Positions 46,172 through 55,338 of a stretch of 64,000 bases of DNA are shown here, piece after piece. The stretch spans positions 1-64,000 of the forward strand of contig NZ_VCPD01000002.1 in NCBI RefSeq assembly GCF_005938215.1. Direction: 5' to 3'. The translations under genes were made by a program, and so were the position numbers. The notes below the pieces were generated by a model that was not told the DNA's origin, did not search any database, and worked only from the letters and a program-made list of their open reading frames with translations. Source of the stretch: Ruegeria sediminis. GTDB lineage: Bacteria; Pseudomonadota; Alphaproteobacteria; Rhodobacterales; Rhodobacteraceae. Position 1 is the first letter of the stretch. Every line of letters starts with the position of its first letter.

Positions 46172-46591
46172 GTGTTCAAACGTATTATGGCGCCTGTTGA
46201 CCTTGCTCATCTGGACAAGCTCGAACGAGCGTTGAATGTGGTTGCCGACGAAGCGAAGCGGCACGGCGCGAGCGTTGCCTATGTTTCTGTCACGGCAGCC
46301 ACGCCGGGGCCGCTGGGACACAATCCCGAAGAGTTTCGCGCCAGGTTGGAAGAATTCGCGGCGGAACAGGCGCGGAAACACGACATCAAGGCCGACGCGC
46401 ATATGATCGTCAGCCACGATCCGACCACTGATATCGACGATGCGCTCATGCAGGCGGTGTCGGACACGAAAGCCGATCTTGTGGTCATGGCATCCCACAA
46501 ACCCGGCTTGGCGGAGTATTTCTGGCCCTCGAATGGTGGCAAGATTTCCGCGCACTCATCCGCATCTGTCTTTGTCGTACGCGACAACTAA
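46172..46591 (+). CDS. Universal stress protein (UspA family)
   Basis: The product is 139 aa from GTG 46172, chosen because AGGAGG at 46161-46166 is ideally spaced and the family N-terminus FKRIMAPVDLAH follows at once. The open frame upstream has no similarity. VVMASHKPGLAEYFWPS followed by SAHSSASVFVVRDN is close to the ATP-binding GxxGxxxxGSVS region but lacks the full glycine pattern. It lies 40 bp before a BCCT carrier gene, a pairing also seen for other osmolyte transporters. Confidence 0.85.
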   Translation: MFKRIMAPVDLAHLDKLERALNVVADEAKRHGASVAYVSVTAATPGPLGHNPEEFRARLEEFAAEQARKHDIKADAHMIVSHDPTTDIDDALMQAVSDTKADLVVMASHKPGLAEYFWPSNGGKISAHSSASVFVVRDN

Positions 46592-46631
46592 GGACGCTAT
46601 CGTTCAGGTCTGAATTCGAAAGGAGGCTAGC

Positions 46632-48278
46632 ATGTCCGACGAATCTGCAAATCAGGGCATCCCGGATCCCGAAGGTCACTCCGAGGTCATCGAGACGGAC
46701 TATGAAATCGGTCAGGACAACGTCGAAGGTACGTTTGGGCCATTCGGCTTTGATGTCCACAACCCCGTCTTCCTCATCTCGGGTCTGACCATTGTCGCGT
46801 TCGTTTTCTATGCGCTGGCGCTGCCGGAACAGGCCGGCGCCTTCTTTGGGTGGTTGCGCCCGGCCTTGACCTCGACCTTCGACTGGTTCTTCCTGCTTGC
46901 GGCCAATTTCTTTGTGCTCTTTTGCCTTTTCCTGATCGTCAGCCCCTGGGGCAGCATCAAGATCGGCGGCGCTGAGGCCGTGCCGGACTACGGTTATCCC
47001 GGCTGGTTCGCGATGTTGTTCGCGGCGGGCATGGGGATCGGCCTGATGTTCTTCGGCGTGCTCGAGCCGGTCTATCACATGGCGATTTCCGAGCCTCTGG
47101 GCGTTCCTTCCCCGATTGCCGAAGACGGTTCCATCATCGAGGCGAATGTCGACGCCGCGCGCCGGGCCGGACTGGCCGCGACGATTTACCATTGGGGACT
47201 GCACCCATGGGCGATCTACGCGGTCGTGGCCCTTGCCCTTGCGCTGTTCACCTACAACAAGGGTTTGCCGCTGACGATCCGGTCGGCCTTTTACCCGATC
47301 CTGGGCGAGCGCGTGTGGGGTTGGTGGGGTCATGTCATCGACATACTTGCGGTTTTCGCCACGCTGTTCGGGCTCGCAACTTCGCTCGGGTTCGGTGCGC
47401 AGCAGGCGAATGCGGGCCTCGAGCATGTATTCGGGATCCCCAACAACGTCACCGTCCAGATCGTTCTGATCACGGTCATTACCGCGGTTGCCTTGGGGTC
47501 GGTTCTGCGCGGTCTGGATGGAGGTGTCAAACTCCTCTCCGAAATCAACATGATCGTCGCGGCGCTGCTTTTGTTCTTTGTGTTCTTCGCGGCAGGGCCG
47601 GGCGGGATTATGTCCTACTTCGTCGAAGGGCTGAGCACCTATGCGAGGGACATCTTCTCGCTGTCCAACCCGATCGCCCGCGAAGATCTGGGCTACATGC
47701 AGGGATGGACCGCGTTCTACTGGGCTTGGTGGATATCCTGGTCACCGTTCGTCGGAATGTTCATTGCGCGTGTCAGCCGCGGCAGATCGGTACGGGAGTT
47801 CGTCGTCTGTGTCCTGATCATCCCATCGCTCGTCTGTGTGCTGTGGATGGCCGTGTTTGGCGGCGCCGCGATCGAGCAGGTGCTTTCGGACCCGGCCGCC
47901 AGCGCGGTCAAGGCGCAGGTGATCGACAGCTACAACCCGCCGATGTCCCTGTTCGCTATGCTCGAAGGACTGCCGCTTGCCTCGATAACCTCGGTGATCG
48001 CAATCGTGCTCGTGATCGTATTCTTCGTAACCTCATCCGACTCCGGATCGCTGGTCATCGACACGATCACAGCGGGCGGCAAGATCGACGCGCCGGTTCC
48101 GCAGCGTGTTTTCTGGTGCACCTTCGAAGGCGCCGTCGCCATTGTCCTTCTGATCGGTGGCGGACTTGGCGCCCTGCAGGCCATGGTCATCTCGACCGGC
48201 TTGCCTTTCACGATCGTGTTGCTGCTTCTGTGCTGGGCGATCGTCAAGGGTTTGATGGCTGAGAAGAACCCCGGCTGA
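46632..48278 (+). CDS. BCCT family betaine/choline/carnitine-type transporter
   Basis: The product is 548 aa with 12 membrane segments and an acidic N-terminal tail. FAAGMGIGLMFFGVLEP is the TM3 glycine motif and MQGWTAFYWAWWISWSPFVG in TM8 is the diagnostic tryptophan-rich BCCT segment, followed by MFIARVSRGRSVREFV. AAAGGAGG precedes the ATG. It imports a quaternary ammonium or related zwitterion by ion symport. The C-terminal tail is short, so BetP-like osmosensing is uncertain. Confidence 0.92.
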   Translation: MSDESANQGIPDPEGHSEVIETDYEIGQDNVEGTFGPFGFDVHNPVFLISGLTIVAFVFYALALPEQAGAFFGWLRPALTSTFDWFFLLAANFFVLFCLFLIVSPWGSIKIGGAEAVPDYGYPGWFAMLFAAGMGIGLMFFGVLEPVYHMAISEPLGVPSPIAEDGSIIEANVDAARRAGLAATIYHWGLHPWAIYAVVALALALFTYNKGLPLTIRSAFYPILGERVWGWWGHVIDILAVFATLFGLATSLGFGAQQANAGLEHVFGIPNNVTVQIVLITVITAVALGSVLRGLDGGVKLLSEINMIVAALLLFFVFFAAGPGGIMSYFVEGLSTYARDIFSLSNPIAREDLGYMQGWTAFYWAWWISWSPFVGMFIARVSRGRSVREFVVCVLIIPSLVCVLWMAVFGGAAIEQVLSDPAASAVKAQVIDSYNPPMSLFAMLEGLPLASITSVIAIVLVIVFFVTSSDSGSLVIDTITAGGKIDAPVPQRVFWCTFEGAVAIVLLIGGGLGALQAMVISTGLPFTIVLLLLCWAIVKGLMAEKNPG

Positions 48279-48306
48279 CGGGCAGGGACAAATCATGAAA
48301 GCAGAG

Positions 48307-48329
48307 CAGGGCGCCGCAAAGGCGCCCTG
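48307..48329. terminator. Bidirectional hairpin between BCCT and ABC permease genes
   Basis: CAGGGCGCC at 48307-48315 pairs perfectly with GGCGCCCTG at 48321-48329 around a 5-nt loop. It lies between two convergent genes (stops at 48278 and 48369). On the plus strand TCTCGTTT follows. This fits an intrinsic, possibly bidirectional terminator. Confidence 0.7.
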
Positions 48330-48368
48330 TCTCGTTTCGTCACCGCAGGAACGTCCGTCGAGCCGCGG

Positions 48369-49634
48369 TCAGCTCCGGCCTTTCCACGGTACCAGCCAGG
48401 CTTCGGCCTTGCGCATCAGGATGTCGATGCCGTAGCCGATGATGCCGATCAGGATGATCCCCATGATCACGATGTCGGTCAGCTGGAACTTGGACGCCGC
48501 GATGATCATCATGCCCGCGCCCTTTTGCGCGGCCACGAGTTCGGCGGCGACAACGGTGCCCCAGCACACGCCCATTGCGACGCGCGCGCCGGTGAAGATC
48601 TCGGGCAGCGAGTTCGGCACGATCACGTAGCGCATGATCTGCCAGCGCGATGCGCCCAGCGAATAGGCGGCGTGGATCTTGGTGATGTTGACCCCGGAAA
48701 CGCCCGCGCGGGCTGCGATCGTCATGATCCAGAGCGCGGCGAGGAACAGCAGGATGATCTTGCCGGTTTCCCAGATCCCGAACCAGATGATGACCAGCGG
48801 AATGAGCGCCAGCGGAGGCACCGGGCGCATGAACTCGACGATCGGGTCGAACCAGCCCCTGAACCAACCCGAAAGCCCCATGGCATAGCCAAGCGGGATG
48901 CCGATCAGCGACCCGGCCACGAAACCGGCCAGCACGCGCAGCAGCGAGAACCCCAGATGCTCCAACAGCGTGAAGTTCTGGTAGCCGTCGCTGGCGATTT
49001 CCCAGAACCGGTTCCAGACCGCTTCAGGCGCCGGAAGCCAGATCGGCTCCATCTGCAGGCCCTTGTTGGGTGTGAAATTGAGGGATCCCTTGGCCGTCAG
49101 GTTGACCTCACCGTCGGCAACGCGAACCGTATCGCCCGGCATGACCGGTTGGCCGTCGATTGCGACGATCTTCAGATCCTCGCCTTCGTCGTTTTGCAAC
49201 ACTCGGATCAGACCGCTGCGCCACGCTGCCATCGTGTCGGCGTCATCCTTGGCAAATCCGTTGTTCGTACCGGATTCCGGCGCGTCCGGCTTTTCATCGA
49301 TGGAATGAACGCGCACGGTCACCGTGGCATCCGCCTTGTCGCCATTCGCGTCTTCGGCGGTGTAGGTAAAGCTGGTGTCGCCGATGAACGGCCCCGGCAT
49401 GTGGAACGGCGTGATCTTGGAGCCGGTGAAGGCACCCCAGATAAGGAATATCGTCACCACCGAGACGACCGAGGCGATCCGGTTTGGGGTGACGGCGCTT
49501 TCGTCGCCGAAGGTCACCGTCTTGAGCGAGGTGAAATCGGCGTGCTGCATCATCCTGTCCACTACGAAATGGACAATCATGAAGGCGGCAACGAAAATCG
49601 CGACGTAGAGGAGCAACAGAATGATGCCGGTCAT
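48369..49634 (-). CDS. tauC: Sulfonate/taurine-type ABC permease with cadherin-like periplasmic insert
   Basis: The product is 421 aa, about 150 longer than usual TauC/SsuC permeases. The C-terminal part (about 200-421) is a standard MetI-like permease with the EAA-type loop AAYSLGASRWQIMRYVIVPN. The N-terminus has two extra membrane segments (about 2-24 and 52-70) and then a hydrophilic stretch (about 71-200). That stretch contains DTSFTYTAEDANGDKADATV and LKIVAIDGQPVMPGDTVRVA plus GSLNFTPNKG, patterns of cadherin-like/tandem-95 (Big_9-type) repeats. The start overlaps the ATPase stop. Substrate is likely an organosulfonate from the neighbourhood (inference). Confidence 0.85.
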   Translation of the reverse strand: MTGIILLLLYVAIFVAAFMIVHFVVDRMMQHADFTSLKTVTFGDESAVTPNRIASVVSVVTIFLIWGAFTGSKITPFHMPGPFIGDTSFTYTAEDANGDKADATVTVRVHSIDEKPDAPESGTNNGFAKDDADTMAAWRSGLIRVLQNDEGEDLKIVAIDGQPVMPGDTVRVADGEVNLTAKGSLNFTPNKGLQMEPIWLPAPEAVWNRFWEIASDGYQNFTLLEHLGFSLLRVLAGFVAGSLIGIPLGYAMGLSGWFRGWFDPIVEFMRPVPPLALIPLVIIWFGIWETGKIILLFLAALWIMTIAARAGVSGVNITKIHAAYSLGASRWQIMRYVIVPNSLPEIFTGARVAMGVCWGTVVAAELVAAQKGAGMMIIAASKFQLTDIVIMGIILIGIIGYGIDILMRKAEAWLVPWKGRS

Positions 49635-50449
49635 GCCGCGCCCTCCACACGTCCCATGATCTCTTCTTCCATTTCCCAGATCATCGACAGGATTTCCTCG
49701 CGCGTTTCCGCATAGCCTTCGGATTTCTTGACGGCCCGCAGATCGCCGCCGACGCCGCGTTCGGCAAAGGGCAGGCGGTATTCCTTGTGGATGCGCCCGG
49801 GGCGGGGCGCCATCACGATCAGACGCTCGCCAAGCAACAGCGCCTCTTCCACGGAATGAGTGATCAGGATGATGGTCTTGCCCGTCTCTTTCCAGAGGTC
49901 CAGCACCAGCCCCTGCATCTTTTCGCGTGTCAGCGCGTCCAGAGCGCCCAAGGGCTCGTCCATCAGGATCACGTCGGGGTCGTTGGCGAGGCAGCGCGCC
50001 AGCGCGACACGCTGCTGCATGCCGCCTGACAATTCATAGATTGCCTTGTCCTTGAAATCCCGCAGCCCGACGACGTCGAGCAGGTGATTCACGTGTTGGC
50101 CGTAGTCGGCCTCGCTCTGCCCCTTCATGCGCGGGCCGAAACTGACATTGTCTCGCACGTTCATCCATTCGAACAGCGCGCCCTGTTGGAACACCATGCC
50201 GCGTTCGGCATCAGGGCCGGTCACCCGGTGGCCGTTCAGCAGAACCTTGCCCTCGGTCGGTGCAAGAAAGCCGGCAACGATGTTCAGAAGCGTGGTCTTG
50301 CCGCAACCCGACGGACCAAGAACGCTCAACAGTTCGCCCTGATCCAGATGCAGGGAGACGTTTTTGAGGGCTTGGACGTGAACACCGTTCGGCAGTTCGA
50401 ACCGCATGGAGATATTGTCGATAGTCAGGCCGGTTTGATCCTGCCCCAT
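49631..50449 (-). CDS. tauB: Sulfonate/taurine-type ABC importer ATPase
   Basis: The product is 272 aa from ATG 50447-50449, which follows GGGAG; the frame extends 5' without support. Walker A is [13 protein letters not shown], the signature is [19 protein letters not shown], Walker B is [12 protein letters not shown], and the H-loop is [13 protein letters not shown]. It belongs to the nitrate/sulfonate/taurine importer class. It lies between the binding-protein gene (73 bp upstream) and the permease gene (overlapping). Confidence 0.92.
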   Translation of the reverse strand: MGQDQTGLTIDNISMRFELPNGVHVQALKNVSLHLDQGELLSVLGPSGCGKTTLLNIVAGFLAPTEGKVLLNGHRVTGPDAERGMVFQQGALFEWMNVRDNVSFGPRMKGQSEADYGQHVNHLLDVVGLRDFKDKAIYELSGGMQQRVALARCLANDPDVILMDEPLGALDALTREKMQGLVLDLWKETGKTIILITHSVEEALLLGERLIVMAPRPGRIHKEYRLPFAERGVGGDLRAVKKSEGYAETREEILSMIWEMEEEIMGRVEGAA

Positions 50450-50522
50450 TTTTGACTCCCTTGTTGGATCATCCGGGCAGGAATTCCCGCCCGGATTCAT
50501 GACTTGCCGTTTGCAGCTGCGA

Positions 50523-51533
50523 CTACATGTTTGAGGCGGCGGTCAAGGGGCCGGTATTGACCGCATCTTCATAGCTTTCGCGTGCGGCGGAAATGGAGCC
50601 TGCTTCCACAAAGACGTTCGCGACGCCCTGCATGAATTTCTGCGCGTTGCCGCCCAGCCATTTTTCCGAAAGCTGGTCTCCGACGCCCGGGAAGACAAAA
50701 GTGGCCATGGTTTCCGCGGTGGCGTCTTCATCCATGCCGGCATCCTTGGCGATGACCGGGATCATGGCTTCGGCGTCACCACCGCCGGCATTCCAGGTCG
50801 AATTCGCATCCGCCGTCACCTTGAGGAACTTGGCAAGCAGATCGCCATGCTCCGCGACGAAAGCAGCGGGCGCCGAGGTCACGTCGAAAACGAGAATCCC
50901 GAGTTCGGTCTTTTCGTCACCGGTCAGCAGCACGTTGCCATGCTCCAGCATCCGGCGCAGCGCGCCGCCCCAGCCGCAAACCATGTCGAGGTTGCCTTGG
51001 GCAAAGGCCGCCGCGCCATCCGGCGGCGCCATGTCGACGATTTCCATGGTCGAGATATCGACGCCGAAATGTTCCATCTGCTTGAGGAAGCCGTAATGGG
51101 CCGCTGTCCCGATCGGAACGCCGACCTTCTTGCCCTCCAGTTCCTTGGCGCTGTCCTTGTCGATTTCCAGGGCTTCGGCCACGACGCAGTTGTCGTTGTC
51201 GGCATAGGAAACGGCGACATCCACGACCTGCAAATCCTGTCCGGCCGAGGTCGCGACGACGAAGGGCGGTACGCCCTGGCTGACCGAAATCTGCACGTCG
51301 CCCGAGGCCATCGCAGCACTCATCGCGGTACCGGTTTCGAACGAACGCCAGTTGATCTTGACGCCCATTTCCTCTTCGTAGATGCCCTGCACCTTGGCGT
51401 ATTGGAATGGCATCGGCCATTCCAGGAAATAGGCAACGGTGATTTCGTCCAAGGCCGCCGCTTGCGATGCGGTCAATGCGGAAATGCTTGTCGCTGCCGC
51501 CGCCAGAACGGTCTTGAAGGTCCTTGATTTCAT
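50523..51533 (-). CDS. tauA: Sulfonate/taurine-type ABC importer binding protein
   Basis: The product is 336 aa from ATG 51531-51533 (AGGGAG upstream) with a signal peptide ending near ASQAAA. EITVAYFLEWPMPFQYAKVQ and INWRSFETGTAMSAAMASGD are typical of TauA/NMT1-like type II binding proteins. VPIGTAAHYGFLKQMEHFGV is the phosphate/sulfonate-site loop region. It is divergent from a LysR gene and a sulfonate-type catabolic operon, so a C2-C3 amino-sulfonate such as taurine, cysteate or cysteinolate is a plausible ligand. Confidence 0.88.
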   Translation of the reverse strand: MKSRTFKTVLAAAATSISALTASQAAALDEITVAYFLEWPMPFQYAKVQGIYEEEMGVKINWRSFETGTAMSAAMASGDVQISVSQGVPPFVVATSAGQDLQVVDVAVSYADNDNCVVAEALEIDKDSAKELEGKKVGVPIGTAAHYGFLKQMEHFGVDISTMEIVDMAPPDGAAAFAQGNLDMVCGWGGALRRMLEHGNVLLTGDEKTELGILVFDVTSAPAAFVAEHGDLLAKFLKVTADANSTWNAGGGDAEAMIPVIAKDAGMDEDATAETMATFVFPGVGDQLSEKWLGGNAQKFMQGVANVFVEAGSISAARESYEDAVNTGPLTAASNM

Positions 51534-51623
51534 GATTTTTCTCCCTGTTGATTGATTTTGCCTGAGCTTTGCGCTTTCTTTCGGCACTTCGATGTCATTG
51601 GACATCACCATCTCACACGATTT

Positions 51624-51658
51624 TTTTCGAAAAGTTCAAGAATTTTGTGATTTCGAAA
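51624..51658. promoter_or_regulatory. Paired TTTCGAAA palindromes, candidate LysR site
   Basis: TTTTCGAAAA (51624-51633) and TTTCGAAA (51651-51658) are perfect palindromes with centres 26 bp apart in an A+T-rich part of the tauA/LysR intergenic region. They lie between the divergent genes, where a LysR regulator would control both. No experimental support. Confidence 0.4.
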
Positions 51659-51723
51659 ATCTTGCATTGTTGTTTCTAATTTTTCAATCCTAGGCTTATG
51701 GCCACGTGCGGATTGGAGAGGCG

Positions 51724-52704
51724 ATGAAACGAACAAATCTGAGCTTGCGCTGGCTGGAGGTCTTTCAGCTTGTCGCCAAATCCGGGTCCGTCCGCAAGGT
51801 TGCCTCGGATACCGGGCTGTCCGTCAGCACGGTGTCTCATCACCTGCGCAGCCTCGAGGAAAACCTGGGCGTCAGCCTTCTGGACCATTCCCGCCGCCCG
51901 ATGGTCGTGACGCCGGCAGGGGCGATCTTTCTGCGCTATGTCACCGAAGGGCTGCATCTGATCCGGCGCGGGGAAACCGAACTGACCTCGGGCAATTTGG
52001 AAGAGGTGCGCGAATTGCGCCTCGGCATCGTCGATGACTTCGACAGCGAGGTCGCGCCGGAACTGGCGCAGTTCCTGGCTCAGGCGATGCCGAAATGCAC
52101 GTTCAAGCATCACACCCGCCCCAGTCATGAAATCATCCAGTTGCTGCTTGAGCACAAGCTGGATGTCGGCGTGGCGACGCGTCCGGTGAACGATGTGCCG
52201 GAGTTGCAAGAATACCCGCTGCTTCGCGATCCCCTGGTGCTGGCGGTCCCGGCCTCCAGCACAGTGACGCCCGAGGACTTTCTGGCCGGTGGGTCGGGTC
52301 TGCCGTTCCTGCGCTATTCCCGCAACCAGATCATCGGCAACCTGATCGAGGCGCATCTGCGGCGGATCAAGGCTGTCCTGCCCAACAGGTTCGAGTTGGA
52401 AAGCAACCAGTCCATATTCGGCATGATCGCCGAAGGCAGCGGCTGGGCGGTCACCACTCCGGGCAGCTATGTCCGGGCCAAGCGGTTTCACGACCGCGTG
52501 GCTTTACGGCAGTTCCCGGGCAAGGGTTTTGTCCGCACCCTGTCCCTGTTCACGACCGAGGTCTATCCGCAGAGCATGGCCGAAATCATCGCGGGCACCA
52601 TGCGCCGCCTGATCACCCGCCACTTTGTGGAGCCGGTGACGCGTGAATTCGCGTGGTTGTCCACCGATTTCCGCCCTTTGTCGAAAGCGGAACAAAAGGA
52701 CTAG
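51724..52704 (+). CDS. LysR family transcriptional regulator
   Basis: The product is 326 aa from ATG 51724 (TTGGAGAGGCG upstream). The winged helix-turn-helix reads RWLEVFQLVAKSGSVRKVAS, followed by TGLSVSTVSHHLRSLEENLG. The substrate-binding domain begins near residue 95 (LRLGIVDDFDSEVAPELAQF). It is divergent from the ABC importer and 152 bp upstream of the oxidoreductase-cuyA operon on the same strand, so it is the likely regulator of both. Confidence 0.92.
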   Translation: MKRTNLSLRWLEVFQLVAKSGSVRKVASDTGLSVSTVSHHLRSLEENLGVSLLDHSRRPMVVTPAGAIFLRYVTEGLHLIRRGETELTSGNLEEVRELRLGIVDDFDSEVAPELAQFLAQAMPKCTFKHHTRPSHEIIQLLLEHKLDVGVATRPVNDVPELQEYPLLRDPLVLAVPASSTVTPEDFLAGGSGLPFLRYSRNQIIGNLIEAHLRRIKAVLPNRFELESNQSIFGMIAEGSGWAVTTPGSYVRAKRFHDRVALRQFPGKGFVRTLSLFTTEVYPQSMAEIIAGTMRRLITRHFVEPVTREFAWLSTDFRPLSKAEQKD

Positions 52705-52856
52705 CCGTCGATACCAACCGACCAGCGACAAAGCTTCGCGCAGCATATTTGCGAGTTCGTCACAAATTGGTTCCGAATTATTCGTAACAACGAGACGCCA
52801 TTTGACCGACGCTCCGGAAAGGCGCTGAGTGCGCGTGACCCTGAGGGAGGCGGGAT

Positions 52857-55292
52857 TTGAAATCGCGAACCAGAGTTGTTGTGATCGGCGGCGGCATTGC
52901 CGGCTGTTCGACCTTGTATCACCTGACGCAGGAGGGGTGGTCGGATGTGGTTCTGGTCGAGCGCAACGAGTTGACCAGCGGCACCACCTGGCACTCGGCG
53001 GCGCAGGTTACCAACTTCGGCATGAACCAGACGATGGTGGGGCTCAAGACCCACTCGATCAGGCTCTACAAGGAACTGGCTGGGGATCCCGACTATCCGA
53101 TCAACTATCATCATGCGGACGGCGGTATCCGGCTGGCCAATACCGAGGCGCAGATGCAGGGCTACCGCCATTTCGCCTCGATGGCCCGCGGCATGGACGT
53201 GCATTTCGAGGTCATCGATGCCGAGGAATGCGCCCGCCGCCACCCGCTGATTTCGACCGAGAACCTGATCGGAGGCCTGTGGGATCCGCTGGACGGCGAC
53301 ATTGATCCTGCGCAGCTGTGCCAGGCCCTGGCGCGCCGCGCCCGCAAGGCCGGGGCCGAAATCTATCGCAATACGCCCGTGATCGGCCTGACCCAGCACA
53401 AGGACGACACTTGGACCGTGCACACCGAAAAGGGCGACATCGACTGTGACATCGTGGTCAACGCCTGCGGATACCGTGTCAACGAGGTGGGCGCGATGAT
53501 GGGGGTTCACCACCCGGTCGCCTCGATGGAGCACCAGTATTTCCTGACCGAGGAAATCGCGGCGATCAAGGAAGCCGGGCACCGGATGCCGCTGATCCGC
53601 TGTCCGATCTCGGACTACTATTGCCGGCAGGAAAAGAACGGTCTTCTGGTCGGGTTCTACGAAAAAGGCTGCAAGACCTGGGGCATGGACGGCATCGACC
53701 CGAATTTCGTCAACGCGCTGTGCCCGGACGATCTGGAGCGCGTCACCGACGTTCTGGAAGGGGCCTTCGCGCGGATGCCGGCGCTAATGGAGGTGGGGAT
53801 TCACACCGTCGTCAACGGGCCGATCACCTACACCATCGACGGGGCGCCGCTGGTCGGCCAAATTCCCGGCAAGCGCAACGCCTTCTGCATCATCGGCCTG
53901 CGCGCGGGCCTCGGGGAAGGCGGCGGGCATGGCTGGCTGCTGGCACAGCAGATTGTGCATGGCGAGGCGTGCTTTGACACCTGGTGCCTCGACCCGCGCC
54001 GCTTTGCCGGCCACGCCAATGTCGAATTGACTGCCCTGAAAGCTATTGAGGATTACCAGAACGAATTCCGCTTCCATTTCCCGCACGAGCACCGCCCGGC
54101 TGGCCGTCCGGCCAAGACCACGCCGTTGACCCCAATCCTTGCGGCGGAAGGCGCCGAGTTCACCGTGGTCAACGGCTGGGAGCGCGTCGATTACATCAAG
54201 CCCTCGGCCGACTTCCATCCGACCCTCGGCTTCCACTTCGACGAGGTCTTCGACGTGGTCGCAGCCGAGGTGAGGAACCTGCAGGAAAACGTGGGCCTGT
54301 GCGAGGTCAACGGCTTCAACCGGTTCGAGATCGCTGGCACCGATGCGCATGATTTTCTCGACCGCTTGTTCTGCGGCACCGTCACCCGCAAGCCTGGCCG
54401 GGTCGGGCTAGGCTACCTTCTGAACCATCACGGCATGGTCAAGGCCGAGGCCACGGTCGCCAACCTGCCCGCATCCGACCGCGGCCCGGCGCGGATCTGG
54501 TACGGCTCGGCGGCGGCGTCCGAGTATCACGACATGGACTGGCTGATGCAGCATCTGCGCGACGGCGAGGACGTGCGGATCCGCTCGCTGACCAACGACC
54601 AGACCATCCTGGTTCTTGCCGGACCCAAGGCGCGCGAGGTGTTGTCGGCCTGTTCGCGCGGTGACTGGTCGAAGGAAGCCTTCCCGTGGTTGAGCGTGCG
54701 CGAATGCTTCGTCGGCTTCGCTCCGGCCACCGTGATGGGGGTGAGTTTTTCGGGCGAACTGGCCTACGAGATCCACGTGCCCAACGCCTCGCTCTACGCG
54801 GCCTACCTGGCCTTGCGCAAGGCGGGCGAGCCACACGGGTTGAAACTCTTCGGCGCCCGCGCCGTAGAATCTATGCGGCTGGAAAAGGGGTTCCTCCACT
54901 GGAAGGCTGACCTGATCACCGAGTTCGACCCGTATGAGACCGGTCTCGAGCGGTTCGTGAAACTGGACAAGGGCTCGTTCATCGGGCGGGATGCTCTGAA
55001 CGAGAGACGTAGGAAAGGTCCCAGCCGAAAACTCTCCACTCTCGTCGTAGATTGCACCCACGCCCCGGCCCATCGCGGAGCTTCGGTCATGCAGGGGGCA
55101 AGCGTCGTGGGTACCGTGACTTCGGGCGATTGGGGGCACCGGGTCGGCCGGAACCTCGCCTATGCCTACCTGAAGCCCGAACTGGCCGAAGTTGGAACCG
55201 AAATGACAATCGACGTGCTGGGCGAGCTGATCCAAGCTCACGTGATCCCGCACAGCCCTTATGATCCGGATCTGACAAGGGTCCGAAGCTGA
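52857..55292 (+). CDS. Dimethylglycine/sarcosine dehydrogenase-like FAD enzyme fused to a GcvT domain
   Basis: The product is 811 aa from a TTG start with GGGAGG just upstream; the next ATG would delete the FAD fold. [20 protein letters not shown] is the FAD motif of the DAO domain, and [11 protein letters not shown] contains H46, which corresponds to the histidine that binds FAD covalently in dimethylglycine dehydrogenase. A middle FAO-type segment and a C-terminal GcvT/aminomethyltransferase region ([20 protein letters not shown], then [16 protein letters not shown]) complete the usual family order. Such enzymes remove N-methyl groups and pass them to folate, with electrons to ETF. It heads the operon with cuyA, a racemase and an hpsN-like gene. 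Confidence 0.88.
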   Translation: MKSRTRVVVIGGGIAGCSTLYHLTQEGWSDVVLVERNELTSGTTWHSAAQVTNFGMNQTMVGLKTHSIRLYKELAGDPDYPINYHHADGGIRLANTEAQMQGYRHFASMARGMDVHFEVIDAEECARRHPLISTENLIGGLWDPLDGDIDPAQLCQALARRARKAGAEIYRNTPVIGLTQHKDDTWTVHTEKGDIDCDIVVNACGYRVNEVGAMMGVHHPVASMEHQYFLTEEIAAIKEAGHRMPLIRCPISDYYCRQEKNGLLVGFYEKGCKTWGMDGIDPNFVNALCPDDLERVTDVLEGAFARMPALMEVGIHTVVNGPITYTIDGAPLVGQIPGKRNAFCIIGLRAGLGEGGGHGWLLAQQIVHGEACFDTWCLDPRRFAGHANVELTALKAIEDYQNEFRFHFPHEHRPAGRPAKTTPLTPILAAEGAEFTVVNGWERVDYIKPSADFHPTLGFHFDEVFDVVAAEVRNLQENVGLCEVNGFNRFEIAGTDAHDFLDRLFCGTVTRKPGRVGLGYLLNHHGMVKAEATVANLPASDRGPARIWYGSAAASEYHDMDWLMQHLRDGEDVRIRSLTNDQTILVLAGPKAREVLSACSRGDWSKEAFPWLSVRECFVGFAPATVMGVSFSGELAYEIHVPNASLYAAYLALRKAGEPHGLKLFGARAVESMRLEKGFLHWKADLITEFDPYETGLERFVKLDKGSFIGRDALNERRRKGPSRKLSTLVVDCTHAPAHRGASVMQGASVVGTVTSGDWGHRVGRNLAYAYLKPELAEVGTEMTIDVLGELIQAHVIPHSPYDPDLTRVRS

Positions 55293-55338
55293 CGAAATCC
55301 ACGGCCCACATCGGGTCAAGCAAACTGGAAACAAGAAG

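Noticed and set aside
48369..51533. Full taurine catabolic locus (Tpa/Xsc or TauD)
   Set aside because: No taurine-pyruvate aminotransferase, sulfoacetaldehyde acetyltransferase, taurine dehydrogenase or TauD dioxygenase is in the window, so taurine is not the obvious substrate despite the importer class.
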